A program made the position numbers and the translations under genes. From assembly GCF_044772865.1 (NCBI RefSeq), contig NZ_CP173029.1, positions 2,418,001 through 2,482,000 on the forward strand: a DNA stretch of 64,000 bases, read 5' to 3'. This document shows positions 15,700 through 24,297 of the stretch, piece after piece; within the stretch, counting starts at the first letter, position 1, and each line of letters starts with the position of its first letter. This DNA comes from Algirhabdus cladophorae (lineage in GTDB: Bacteria; Pseudomonadota; Alphaproteobacteria; Rhodobacterales; Rhodobacteraceae). The notes beneath the pieces were generated by a model, which worked only from the letters and a program-made list of their open reading frames with translations, was not told the origin of the DNA and made no database searches.

Positions 15700-17619
15700 A
15701 TGAATGCAGCCACACGGCTCTTTGCACATCCACCAGCCGCCCGCGCACGGGTCGCAGAACCTGTGCCACAAGACACAGGTTTGCTGGATGCATTGCTGCA
15801 ACAGAACGTGTTGTGCGCCTCAGACTGGATGAAGGCGCGGGTTGCGGGGCTGACACTGGAACATGATCAGGCCCAGTATCTTTTGACCCACCGCATGGTC
15901 AAAGAGGCAGATCTGATGCATGCGTTGCACCTGCGCTATGGCATTGACGAGGTCAATCTGGCCAGCACCCCTCCAGACACACGCTTGATCGACGCCTTTG
16001 GCCTGCAAAAGTGCATCAAACACGGTGTGCTTCCATGGCGGCAACTGGGCAAAACCGTGGTCGTGGCCACAGCGCACCCAAATCAGTTTGAGCGGCTGCG
16101 CAACAGCTTGCCTGCCCCGTTTGACACAGCCCTACTCGCCCTCGCGTCGGAACGTCAGATCCAAACCAGCCTCTTGGCAAACCGTGAGAAAAAGCTGGCT
16201 GAAATGGCCCAGACCCGTGTGGCCCCAGAGGACAGTTGCCGCGATTGGTCGGCCACGCGATTAAAGGCGCAGGCGGCACTGCTATTTGCCATGATTTGCA
16301 CGGCGTTTTGGGTTGCGCCCACACTCAGCTTCGCAGGTCTATGTCTTTGGGCCAGCATGTTTTTGATCACAAATACATGGCTTAAGGCCCACGCGGCAGG
16401 ATTGGTTTGGTGGCAGGGGCCCGTGGCCCCACCGCTCAAAACCACCCATATGTTTCGCAAGCCCGTGGTCTCGATCATGGTCCCGCTTTTCAAAGAGCGG
16501 GAAATTGCGAGCACGCTGATCACACGGCTGGAACGTTTGCGCTATCCCAAGGCACTGCTCGATATCTGTCTGGTCATAGAGGCGGATGATGACACGACCC
16601 AAGCGACCTTGGCCTCAACAACGCTTCCTGTTTGGATGCGGATCATCAAGGTCCCGCAAGGCGCGCTAAAGACAAAGCCAAGGGCGCTAAATTATGCGCT
16701 GGATTTTTGCCGCGGACAGATCATCGGGATTTATGACGCTGAAGACGCGCCCGACCCGGATCAAATCAACACCGTGGTGCAACAGTTTCATAACAGCCCG
16801 CCACAGGTCGCCTGTTTGCAAGGCATTCTGGATTTCTATAATCGCCACAGCAACTGGCTTTCGCGTTGTTTCAGTGTGGAATACGCTACTTGGTTTCGCG
16901 TCGTTTTACCGGGCCTGTCGCGCCTTGGATTTGTCATTCCTTTAGGGGGCACCACTTTGTTCTTCCGCCGTGCGGCCCTAGAGGATCTGGGCGGGTGGGA
17001 CGCACACAACGTCACCGAAGACGCAGATTTGGGGGTGCGATTGGCCCGCCATGGTTATGAAACCCACCTTGTCGCCAGTGTGACCCAAGAAGAGGCAAAC
17101 TGCCGAACATGGCCATGGATCAAACAGCGATCACGCTGGCTAAAGGGCTATGCGATCACCTACGGGGTGCATATGCGACGCCCCTTAAAACTATGGCGTG
17201 ACCTTGGGGCATGGCGCTTTTTCGGATTTCAGGTCCTGTTCCTCGGGGCCCTGAGCCAATTCGTTCTAGCCCCGATACTATGGAGCTTTTGGTTGGTGCC
17301 CTTGGGCCTTCCTCATCCACTGGACAGCGTGTTGCCGACTTGGGGGTTTTGGGTTGTGGGTGGATTCTTTGCCCTCTCCGAGTTGGTTAATATTTTGGTG
17401 GGCATGTTTGCCGTGTCGGAACGGTCGCACCGTGATCTGATGAAATGGGTGCCTAGCCTCCATTTCTATTACCCCTTGGGGGCGCTGGCCTCGTACAAGG
17501 GCCTGTGGGAAATTATCACCAAACCGTTTTACTGGGATAAAACGGCTCACGGTATTTTTGCGGAAACCTTGGTGAAGTCGCCTACTCAGCCGCCTGAGCC
17601 GAGGCCGCGTCAGACTTAA
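15700..17619 (+). CDS. Membrane GT2 glycosyltransferase with MshEN-like N-terminal region
   Basis: 639 aa from the ATG at 15700. Residues about 25-165 resemble the MshE/GspE N-terminal fold (LLDALLQQNVL, repeated leucine pattern, KTVVVATAHPNQ), which in MshE binds c-di-GMP. Two hydrophobic segments follow (about 192-225), then a GT2 catalytic domain: VSIMVPLFKERE, DAED (the DxD motif), GGTTLFFRR, TEDADLG and QRSRW (QxxRW), the set seen in processive enzymes. Two or three more membrane helices are at the C-terminus. It probably builds or exports an envelope or extracellular polysaccharide. Its last 38 bp overlap the convergent GntR gene. Confidence 0.88.
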   Translation: MNAATRLFAHPPAARARVAEPVPQDTGLLDALLQQNVLCASDWMKARVAGLTLEHDQAQYLLTHRMVKEADLMHALHLRYGIDEVNLASTPPDTRLIDAFGLQKCIKHGVLPWRQLGKTVVVATAHPNQFERLRNSLPAPFDTALLALASERQIQTSLLANREKKLAEMAQTRVAPEDSCRDWSATRLKAQAALLFAMICTAFWVAPTLSFAGLCLWASMFLITNTWLKAHAAGLVWWQGPVAPPLKTTHMFRKPVVSIMVPLFKEREIASTLITRLERLRYPKALLDICLVIEADDDTTQATLASTTLPVWMRIIKVPQGALKTKPRALNYALDFCRGQIIGIYDAEDAPDPDQINTVVQQFHNSPPQVACLQGILDFYNRHSNWLSRCFSVEYATWFRVVLPGLSRLGFVIPLGGTTLFFRRAALEDLGGWDAHNVTEDADLGVRLARHGYETHLVASVTQEEANCRTWPWIKQRSRWLKGYAITYGVHMRRPLKLWRDLGAWRFFGFQVLFLGALSQFVLAPILWSFWLVPLGLPHPLDSVLPTWGFWVVGGFFALSELVNILVGMFAVSERSHRDLMKWVPSLHFYYPLGALASYKGLWEIITKPFYWDKTAHGIFAETLVKSPTQPPEPRPRQT

Positions 17620-18235
17620 GTCGTGTTTGAAACGCGATAGAGATATGATCACGCAGCGCCAAATGCGCCGCCTCACCATCGCCTGCTTCGATAGCAGTGA
17701 CGATCGCTTCGTGCTCTTGCAGCGCCAATTCCCCGCGCCCATCCACAGCCAGTGAAGTGGTTGCCAACAAAGCCATAGAGCGGTGCACCAGATCCAATTG
17801 CTGCACCAAATAGCGGTTGTGAGAGGCCAGATGAATCTGTTTGTGGAACCGCCGATTTGCCCGTGACAGGGCCTGCGGATTTCCAAGCAGGGCCCGGTCC
17901 TCGCTCACCATTTCACGCAGTACACGCACTTCTTCAGGGGCTGCGTGGCGAGCAGCCAAACGGGCGGCCAGCCCTTCCAACTCGGATCGGACGACATAAA
18001 GCTCGGCCAGTTGATTGTGATCCAATGAAGCCACGATCAGGCTGCGGCCATCGCGCGCCAGCAAAGACTGTGTTTCCAAACGCTGCAACGCTTCGCGGAT
18101 CGGGGTGCGAGACACACCAAAACGGTCTGCCAACTCGCTTTCGACCAATCGGTCGCCCGGCTTATAGACGCCAATATCAATAGCGTCCAAAATCATGGAA
18201 TAGGCGTCTTTTTGCGTCGGTTTCAGCATATTCAT
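17582..18235 (-). CDS. GntR-family transcriptional regulator (FadR/FCD type)
   Basis: 217 aa from the ATG at 18235 (MNMLKPTQKDAYSMIL); a longer frame to 18292 is possible but has no better ribosome site. The N-terminal winged helix has the GntR signature LADRFGVSRTPIREALQRLE. The C-terminal FCD ligand domain has metal-type histidines (FHKQIHLASHNRY, EHEAIVTAIEAGD). It probably senses a small organic acid; the target is unknown. Its 3' end overlaps the glycosyltransferase on the opposite strand, and it is divergent from the nucleotidase-hydroxylase pair, which it may regulate. Confidence 0.92.
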   Translation of the reverse strand: MNMLKPTQKDAYSMILDAIDIGVYKPGDRLVESELADRFGVSRTPIREALQRLETQSLLARDGRSLIVASLDHNQLAELYVVRSELEGLAARLAARHAAPEEVRVLREMVSEDRALLGNPQALSRANRRFHKQIHLASHNRYLVQQLDLVHRSMALLATTSLAVDGRGELALQEHEAIVTAIEAGDGEAAHLALRDHISIAFQTRLKSDAASAQAAE

Positions 18236-18336
18236 ACTGGGATCCAAAATGTGATTTTTGTAAACTTTACCTAACAGACGCATGTCAATCAAGTATTACA
18301 GTTGGCGAAACTCCGGGATCACTCTAAAAAATTACT

Positions 18337-19029
18337 ATGAACTTATCATCTTTCCAAGCTGTTCGGACATGGGTCTTTGACCTCGACAACACGCTCTATC
18401 CCGCATCATCCGCCCTTTTTGATCAGATCGAAATGAAAATGCGGGAATTTGTGGCGGACTTTCTGAAGGTTAGCCAAGACGAAGCCGATCAACTGCGCGC
18501 CAGCTATTGGCGCGATTACGGCACTACTTTGGCTGGCTTGATGCACTGCAACGACATGCCCCCCGAGCCTTACATGACCGCGGTGCATGATATTGATTTC
18601 AGTGTTTTGCATAGGGATCCAGCGTTAGCCGCTTATATTTCCGCCCTGCCGGGACGCAAAATTATCTATACAAACGGCTCTGCGCCCTATGCACGCCGGG
18701 TCCTAGAGGCTCGTGGACTGTCAGGGTTGTTTGAGAGCGTTTACGGGGTTGAACACGCAGACTGGCACCCCAAACCCAGTCGCGTGGCCTTTGAAACCGT
18801 GTTTTCAAAGGCTCAGTTTGATCCAGCCACAGCCGTGATGTTCGAGGATGACATTCGCAACCTGCAAGTACCCCACGCCATGGGGATGGGCACAGTCCAT
18901 GTGGCACCAGTTCAGGCCGACCATGACCATATCCACTTTCACACCAGCGACCTGACGGATTTCTTGTCGCAGGTCATCAATCAGGCTTTTCCAAACGCCA
19001 TGCCGGACCTACCTATGGCTCATGAATAA
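18337..19029 (+). CDS. Pyrimidine 5'-nucleotidase-like HAD hydrolase
   Basis: 230 aa. HAD motif I is FDLDNTLYP (nucleophile D15, acid D17), motif II is IIYTNGS, motif III is the lysine in HPKPS, and motif IV is MFEDDIRNL. The DLDNTLYP sequence with a helical cap places it in the pyrimidine 5'-nucleotidase (SDT1/YjjG-like) subgroup, dephosphorylating UMP/CMP-type nucleotides. No clear ribosome site precedes the ATG. It overlaps the next gene by 8 bp. Confidence 0.88.
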   Translation: MNLSSFQAVRTWVFDLDNTLYPASSALFDQIEMKMREFVADFLKVSQDEADQLRASYWRDYGTTLAGLMHCNDMPPEPYMTAVHDIDFSVLHRDPALAAYISALPGRKIIYTNGSAPYARRVLEARGLSGLFESVYGVEHADWHPKPSRVAFETVFSKAQFDPATAVMFEDDIRNLQVPHAMGMGTVHVAPVQADHDHIHFHTSDLTDFLSQVINQAFPNAMPDLPMAHE

Positions 19030-20227
19030 GATCGAGACAGATATTTTAGTGTCCGGCGGCGGCATCGCCGGACTGGCAGCGGCCTATGCATTTGGACAGG
19101 CGGGGTTCAAAACCATTTGCGTGGATCCCACGCCCCCGGTTGTAGATCGCGACACGGCTGGCGCCGACCTACGGTCTACGGCGCTGTTACAGCCTGCTCG
19201 GGATTTTTTGGATCATATTGGCCTTTGGTCCCGCCTTGACGATCACGCCAGCCCCTTAGACGTCATGCGGATCATTGACGCCGGTGGGGCCAACGGGGAG
19301 GCGCGTCTGACCAAGGATTTTGTGGCCACCGATATCTCGGATCGCCCCTTTGGCTGGAATGTGCCAAATTGGTTGCTGCGCCGTGAGATGGTCGCAGCAC
19401 TAACCCAATTGGACACCGTCGACTTTCGATCAGGGTGCGCCACCAAAGCTGTGCTGACACGCCAATCCCATGTCCTGGCTACGCTGTCAGATAGCACTCA
19501 GATCCGTGCAAAACTGATCATCGCCGCAGACGGCCGGGCGTCCTTTGTGCGACAGGCCGTCGGGATTGATGTTCAGACAAAGCGCTACGGACAAAAAGCG
19601 TTGGCTTTCGCGGTCACGCATCCCATCCCTCATGAACAGGTTTCGACCGAAATCCACCGGACCGGAGGGCCATTCACCCTTGTACCCCTGCCCGATCATA
19701 AGGGGCGTCCATCCTCGGCGGTGGTTTGGATGGAAAGTGGGCCGAACGCGCAGCGGTTATTTGAGATGGATCCGTCTGATTTTGAGGCCGCAATGTCCGA
19801 GCGATCCTGCCATGTTTTGGGGCCTCTGACGCTGGCCTCGGATCGCAGCATTTGGCCAATTATCAGTCAAATTGCAGATCAATTCCATGGCCAACGTGTG
19901 GCCCTGATTGCCGAAGCCGCACATGTAGTGCCACCCATCGGGGCCCAAGGACTCAATATGAGCCTTGGAGATGTGGCCAGCCTATTGGCACTGGCTCAAG
20001 AGGCGCCAGATGCAGGCGACGCAGCTCTTTTGGAAAGGTATCACAAATCGCGATACAGCGAGGTCAAGCTAAGGGTGACAGGCGTGGATGCCCTTAACCG
20101 CGCATCGATGATGTCGGCCCAACCTATGCGAGACCTGCGGGCGCTGGGATTGCAAGGCTTGCACGCGGCTGGACCCGTGCGCAAAACCTTGATGAAGCTT
20201 GGCTTGGGAACCAGTCAGAGCACCTGA
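19022..20227 (+). CDS. UbiH/UbiF-family FAD-dependent hydroxylase
   Basis: 401 aa flavoprotein monooxygenase. It has the dinucleotide motif VSGGGIAGLAAAYAF at about 10-24, the mid-domain IIAADGRASFVRQ, and the ubiquinone hydroxylase signature AEAAHVVPPIGAQGLNMSLGDV. Members hydroxylate the ring during ubiquinone biosynthesis. Which position (UbiH, UbiF, UbiI or UbiL type) cannot be told from sequence reading, so no gene symbol is given. Overlaps the upstream nucleotidase by 8 bp and the convergent aminotransferase by 13 bp. Confidence 0.88.
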   Translation: MNKIETDILVSGGGIAGLAAAYAFGQAGFKTICVDPTPPVVDRDTAGADLRSTALLQPARDFLDHIGLWSRLDDHASPLDVMRIIDAGGANGEARLTKDFVATDISDRPFGWNVPNWLLRREMVAALTQLDTVDFRSGCATKAVLTRQSHVLATLSDSTQIRAKLIIAADGRASFVRQAVGIDVQTKRYGQKALAFAVTHPIPHEQVSTEIHRTGGPFTLVPLPDHKGRPSSAVVWMESGPNAQRLFEMDPSDFEAAMSERSCHVLGPLTLASDRSIWPIISQIADQFHGQRVALIAEAAHVVPPIGAQGLNMSLGDVASLLALAQEAPDAGDAALLERYHKSRYSEVKLRVTGVDALNRASMMSAQPMRDLRALGLQGLHAAGPVRKTLMKLGLGTSQST

Positions 20228-21342
20228 TCAACAACCCGCTTGAGACGCGCCAGCGTTGCTGGAACATCATACAGTTTGTCGAGGCCAAAGAGGCCCAAGC
20301 GGAAGGTTTGGAAATCCGCCGGTTCGTCGCATTGCAAGGGCACACCAGCAGCGATCTGCATGCCGTGGGCGGCGAATTTAGCACCTGACTTGATCTCAGG
20401 GTCAGATGTATAGCTGACCACGACGCCTGGCGCGCCAAAGCCTTCTGCGGCGACAGAAACGACGCCCTTGTCCGACAACATTTTGCGCACGCCTGTGCCC
20501 AGCGCCCATTGCGCCTCAGCCAGTTTGTCAAAACCAAACTCGCGCGTTTCCAGCATCGTGTCGCGAAAGGCCGTCAGACCATCTGTGGGCATTGTGGCAT
20601 GATAAGCATGGCCACCGCCCTCATAAATATCCATGATGCTGGCCCATTTCGCCAGATCGATAGCAAAGCTGTTGGAGTGGGTGTCAGACAGGCGCGCCTT
20701 AGCCCGCTCGGACATCATCACAAGGCCAGCCGACGGTGTGCTGGACCAGCCCTTTTGCGGGGCAGAGATCAGCACATCCACACCGGTTGCCTTCATATCG
20801 ACCCATGCACAGCCCGACGCGATACAATCGAGCACCATCAGCGCGCCAACCTCATGGGCGGCCGCGGCAAGGGCACTGATATAGTCATCCGGCAAAATCA
20901 CACCCGCCGATGTTTCCACATGCGGGGCAAAAACCACGTCCGGTTTCGCCTCACGGATCTGGGCCATGACCTCGTCTATCGGGGCTGGCGCAAAGGGGGC
21001 CTGCGCACCGTTGCCGGTCTGGCGGGCCTTCATCACTGTGGTTTTTGCCGCGAAATGGCCCGCCTCAAAAATCTGGCTCCAGCGGTAGGAAAACCAACCG
21101 TTGCGCACAACAAAGGCGTGCGTGTCGTTGGCGAACTGGCGCGCCACGGCTTCCATGGCAAAGGTGCCGCCGCCCGGAACAATTGCCACTGCGTCCGCGT
21201 TATAAACGTCTTTGAGCATGCCCGAAATATCGCGCATCACGTCGCCGAATTTGGCACTCATGCTGTTTAGTGATCTGTCTGTAAAGACCACTGAAAATTC
21301 TTCCAGTCCGTTTGGATCGATCGTGTCTAAAAGCGCGCCCAT
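20215..21342 (-). CDS. Class V aminotransferase (alanine/serine-glyoxylate type)
   Basis: 375 aa from the ATG at 21342, which has a run of Gs (GGGGGG) 5 nt upstream; a GTG two codons earlier is less likely. PLP enzyme of fold type I with Schiff-base lysine K197 (SAPQKGWSS) and the VPGGGTFAMEAVARQ cofactor loop. The family transfers the amino group from alanine or serine to glyoxylate; the exact donor is not resolved. Its 3' end overlaps the UbiH-family gene on the other strand. Confidence 0.88.
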   Translation of the reverse strand: MGALLDTIDPNGLEEFSVVFTDRSLNSMSAKFGDVMRDISGMLKDVYNADAVAIVPGGGTFAMEAVARQFANDTHAFVVRNGWFSYRWSQIFEAGHFAAKTTVMKARQTGNGAQAPFAPAPIDEVMAQIREAKPDVVFAPHVETSAGVILPDDYISALAAAAHEVGALMVLDCIASGCAWVDMKATGVDVLISAPQKGWSSTPSAGLVMMSERAKARLSDTHSNSFAIDLAKWASIMDIYEGGGHAYHATMPTDGLTAFRDTMLETREFGFDKLAEAQWALGTGVRKMLSDKGVVSVAAEGFGAPGVVVSYTSDPEIKSGAKFAAHGMQIAAGVPLQCDEPADFQTFRLGLFGLDKLYDVPATLARLKRVVDQVL

Positions 21343-21437
21343 GGCCACCCCCCCGTTTCATTTGGGTTTGGGTAAGGCCAGTAGCATCAATTTGCAAAGT
21401 CTTCTTTGGTATACCGGCCCAAGCGTTTCACAATGCC

Positions 21438-21488
21438 GCAGGTCCAGGGCCGCACGTGCAAGGACCGATCACGGTGCAAAGGACCTGC
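21438..21488. repeat. Inverted repeat in the aminotransferase leader region
   Basis: GCAGGTCC (21438-21445) and GGACCTGC (21481-21488) are perfect inverted copies 35 bp apart. The spacer holds a GCACGTGC palindrome and another GGACC. It lies between the end of the upstream diguanylate cyclase gene and the aminotransferase start, so it could be a leader structure or terminator. No T-run is present. Confidence 0.35.
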
Positions 21489-21505
21489 ATGCAACAGCAA
21501 AGGGA

Positions 21506-22234
21506 TTAGGCTTTTTTGCGGTCGGCCCGAACCATATCCAGAGGAAAAACAATTTTGTTTCGACCGGTTTCTTTGGCCCGGTAAAGCGCCGTATCAGCCA
21601 GTTTAATTGAGGCATCCACAGATTGTGCGGCCTCTTTGAGTGATCCACCGATGGAAACCGTCACCGAGATTTGCGCGCCATCCGACATAGCTGGATTGGC
21701 CTCAATATCAGTGCGAATTTTCTCGGCGATTGAATTGCCTTCGCTTAAATCGGCTTGGTGTAGGAAAATCACAAACTCTTCTCCGCCAAATCGACAAACG
21801 ATATCTTGGGGCTGAGTTTGCGCTTTGATCAGTCTGGCCACATGTTGAATGACCGCATCGCCTGCATAGTGGCCATAGGTGTCGTTGACTGACTTAAAAT
21901 GATCGATATCGACCATTAGGGAAACGCCATAGGCATGCGGTTCAGCCTTCATTCGGTCAAAAAAATAGTCGCGCGTTGCAACGTCTGTTAGCCTGTCGCG
22001 ATCAACGATGGCCTGCAACTCCATGTTTAACTTGAAAATATGGAGCTGGCTGCGGGCCACCATAACGCAGGTTGGGAGGGTCAAAATTCCTGTAATTGAC
22101 ATACTCAACGGGATTTCCCACCACCAGTCTTCACGCGGATAAATCCACATAATGAGCGCGCCGACGACGGCCATAAGACAAATGGTCGTGCCAATCGCAA
22201 ACAGCCAGACATCTGATAGAGAACGAATTTTCAT
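21506..22234 (-). CDS. Membrane diguanylate cyclase (degenerate I-site)
   Basis: 242 aa. Two membrane segments (about 10-31 and 41-60), then a GGDEF domain that begins with DRDRLTDVATRDYFFDRM and carries the active motif GGEEF at 150-154. Expected to make c-di-GMP from two GTP. The product-inhibition I-site position four residues before CRFGGEEF reads QPQD (141-144) instead of RxxD, so feedback inhibition is probably lost. It is a close paralogue of the next gene upstream, from a tandem duplication. In the 195-bp gap upstream are small hairpins GTGGCT-G-AGCCAC and TTGACC-TTG-GGTCAA (22262-22299). Confidence 0.93.
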   Translation of the reverse strand: MKIRSLSDVWLFAIGTTICLMAVVGALIMWIYPREDWWWEIPLSMSITGILTLPTCVMVARSQLHIFKLNMELQAIVDRDRLTDVATRDYFFDRMKAEPHAYGVSLMVDIDHFKSVNDTYGHYAGDAVIQHVARLIKAQTQPQDIVCRFGGEEFVIFLHQADLSEGNSIAEKIRTDIEANPAMSDGAQISVTVSIGGSLKEAAQSVDASIKLADTALYRAKETGRNKIVFPLDMVRADRKKA

Positions 22235-22393
22235 GAGTTAATCAAAATCCCGCTTAGGTTGGTGGCTGAGCCACACTGATCAGATTGACCTTGGGTCAAG
22301 TTAATTGTTTTTTGATTACACAAGTGCGGCATCAATACGCCCAATAGTTCTAATTCGCGGCATTTGATCAGTAGCCTGCGGGACTCTGTCACC

Positions 22394-22425
22394 GGGCAAT
22401 CTGCGCTCATAAAGGCGCGTTGCCC
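22394..22425 (-). terminator. Hairpin after the second diguanylate cyclase
   Basis: GGGCAA...TTGCCC outer stem with an inner GCGC/GCGC stem, immediately 3' of the upstream cyclase gene. No T-run follows on the minus strand, so it may act as an mRNA-end hairpin rather than a classical terminator. Confidence 0.4.
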
Positions 22426-22429
22426 ATGC

Positions 22430-23167
22430 TTAGCTATATGCCCCCGTCGCGTTCTCCCGGCGGTCTGCGCGCGGTGGAAAAACAGTTTGGTTCCGCCCCG
22501 CCTCTTTGGCGCGATAGAGGGCGGCGTCGGCCAATTTAATCGACTCGTCTAGATCCCGCGCGGCGTCCTTTAGGGACCCTCCAATCGAGACAGTGACCTT
22601 GATGTTGTCACCTTCAGACGGCGTCGTATTTGCCTGCACGTTGGAGCGAATTTGTTCCGCAACCTCATGGCCCTCTGCCAAGCCTGCCTCATCAAGGAAA
22701 ATAACGAACTCTTCCCCACCAAAGCGACAAACGATATCCTTCGAACGCGTGTTTTCTTTGAGAACATCGGCCACCTCGCGGATCACTTTATCACCCGCAA
22801 TATGCCCGTAGGTGTCGTTCACATTTTTAAAGTGATCAATATCGATCATCAGCGAGACGCCATAGGCCTCGGGGGCGGCGTTCATCCGATCAAAAAAGTA
22901 GTCGCGCGTGGCTACATCTGTCAGCCGGTCGCGATTTACGATCCGCTCTAGCTCATCACTTAGGAGGGTATTTTGACGTATCTTGGACCCTACGAAGTAG
23001 CATATGGGTACGGACACGCAGATAGTGATGATCGTTGTGCCGCGCATGGTTTGGGGCAAGATTTCAGGATCAAAGACCGCGATGTTCAAAACCTGCGCCA
23101 CAACCAGCGATAATAGGCCGATTGACAGGGCAAAGCCGTGAACCCCAACTGATGATCGTAGCTTCAT
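22430..23167 (-). CDS. Membrane diguanylate cyclase (intact I-site)
   Basis: 245 aa from the ATG at 23167. I prefer this start to the ATG at 23182 because GAGGG lies just upstream and because the resulting MKLRSS aligns with MKIRSL of the paralogue. Two hydrophobic segments precede a GGDEF domain (NRDRLTDVATRDYFFDRM, GGEEF near residues 150-154 in this numbering). The I-site RSKD (RxxD) is present at the correct spacing, so product inhibition is expected. The two tandem cyclases are nearly identical in the catalytic core and differ in the membrane part and I-site. Confidence 0.93.
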   Translation of the reverse strand: MKLRSSVGVHGFALSIGLLSLVVAQVLNIAVFDPEILPQTMRGTTIITICVSVPICYFVGSKIRQNTLLSDELERIVNRDRLTDVATRDYFFDRMNAAPEAYGVSLMIDIDHFKNVNDTYGHIAGDKVIREVADVLKENTRSKDIVCRFGGEEFVIFLDEAGLAEGHEVAEQIRSNVQANTTPSEGDNIKVTVSIGGSLKDAARDLDESIKLADAALYRAKEAGRNQTVFPPRADRRENATGAYS

Positions 23168-23249
23168 TGCACCCTCAAACATGGTTCGATACCCCGCGTA
23201 CTAGGGCGTAAAAGCAAACATTCGGTGAATAGCTGTCTAAACTTCTAGC

Positions 23250-23711
23250 CTACCCCAACATTGGCCCCGCAAGCCGCTCTTCACTGAGCAGCACGTTCGC
23301 CTCGACGTCTCCAACCCCGGGCAAGGTCATGACGCGGCGACGCAAGACCCGCTCAAAATCAGCAAGATCCTGCGCCACAACTCTCAGCCGATAATCATAG
23401 AGCCCAAGCACGTGATCGACGCGTTGCACTTCGGGAATAGCGCTGGCGGCACGTTCGAAATCCTCAAGGCTGACGCGACCCTTGGTGGCCAGTTTAACGC
23501 CCAGAAATACGGTCACGCCAAAACCTGCCTGTTCAGCATTCAACCTCAGCCGTCTGGGCCGCAGAATACCTTCGCTCCGCAGCCGTCGAATACGGCGCCA
23601 TGTTGCGGGCTGGCTTAGCCCCAGCCTGCGCCCAAGGGCCCCCGCATTTTGCGTGGCATCGGCGTTCAGGGCGCGGATCAACTGCCAATCCAAAGCATCC
23701 AGATCGATCAC
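23250..23711 (-). CDS. Lrp/AsnC family regulator (downstream of a tandem pair)
   Basis: 153 aa. The N-terminal helix-turn-helix (LGRRLGLSQPATWRRIRRL) is followed by a C-terminal RAM/AsnC ligand domain (VDHVLGLYDYRLRVVAQDL). Lrp-type proteins sense amino acids and form octamers. Its start overlaps the stop of the upstream paralogue (4 bp), so the two are co-translated and may form hetero-oligomers. Located next to the divergent ilvC, a likely target. Confidence 0.92.
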   Translation of the reverse strand: MIDLDALDWQLIRALNADATQNAGALGRRLGLSQPATWRRIRRLRSEGILRPRRLRLNAEQAGFGVTVFLGVKLATKGRVSLEDFERAASAIPEVQRVDHVLGLYDYRLRVVAQDLADFERVLRRRVMTLPGVGDVEANVLLSEERLAGPMLG

Positions 23712-24163
23712 AAAGGTAACCCCACGTCAGATTTTACGACCGCAACCTGCATGAGCGCCTCGATATCGGCGATATGCGGCAGGGTCAAAATGGACGTGCG
23801 ATAGAGTTGCTGATAATGCGCCATGTCCCGCGCAATCACTGACAGACGCACGTCAACGCGCCCTAGAAACGTCTGTATTTCGATCACTTCCGGCACCTTT
23901 CGTGCTGCCGCGATAAAATCGTCAAAGGCGCGCGATTGAGTTTTATCTAAAGTCACACGCAACGAAACTTCGGCTGAATATCCCAGTTTCGCCCAATCCA
24001 CTTCGTGCCCCAGACCTTCAATCACCCCTTGCTGGGTCAAATGATCGATGCGTCGCGCGGTTTTGGTGGGTGTTTGACCCAATTGATCTGATAATTCACT
24101 AACACTGAGGCTAGGATCAGACTGCCACATCCGAATAAGCCGGCGATCTGCATCCTCTAGCAT
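23708..24163 (-). CDS. Lrp/AsnC family regulator (upstream of a tandem pair)
   Basis: 151 aa with the same architecture: HTH (LSDQLGQTPTKTARRIDHL) and RAM domain (IQTFLGRVDVRLSVIARDM). The two proteins share the general layout but differ widely in sequence, so the duplication is old or they were brought together. First gene of the pair, divergent from ilvC with about 134 bp between start codons, so both promoters and any Lrp site must lie there. Confidence 0.92.
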   Translation of the reverse strand: MLEDADRRLIRMWQSDPSLSVSELSDQLGQTPTKTARRIDHLTQQGVIEGLGHEVDWAKLGYSAEVSLRVTLDKTQSRAFDDFIAAARKVPEVIEIQTFLGRVDVRLSVIARDMAHYQQLYRTSILTLPHIADIEALMQVAVVKSDVGLPL

Positions 24164-24297
24164 GATTATTCCACTTATTTATGATTCTACGAATGATTAC
24201 ATCGAATATTGGAAAAATACCAGCACATGTGATCTGCCAATCACGCAAAAACCCCCTATGGTGCCATCAATCGAAACCAAACCAAAGGAGACGCCCT

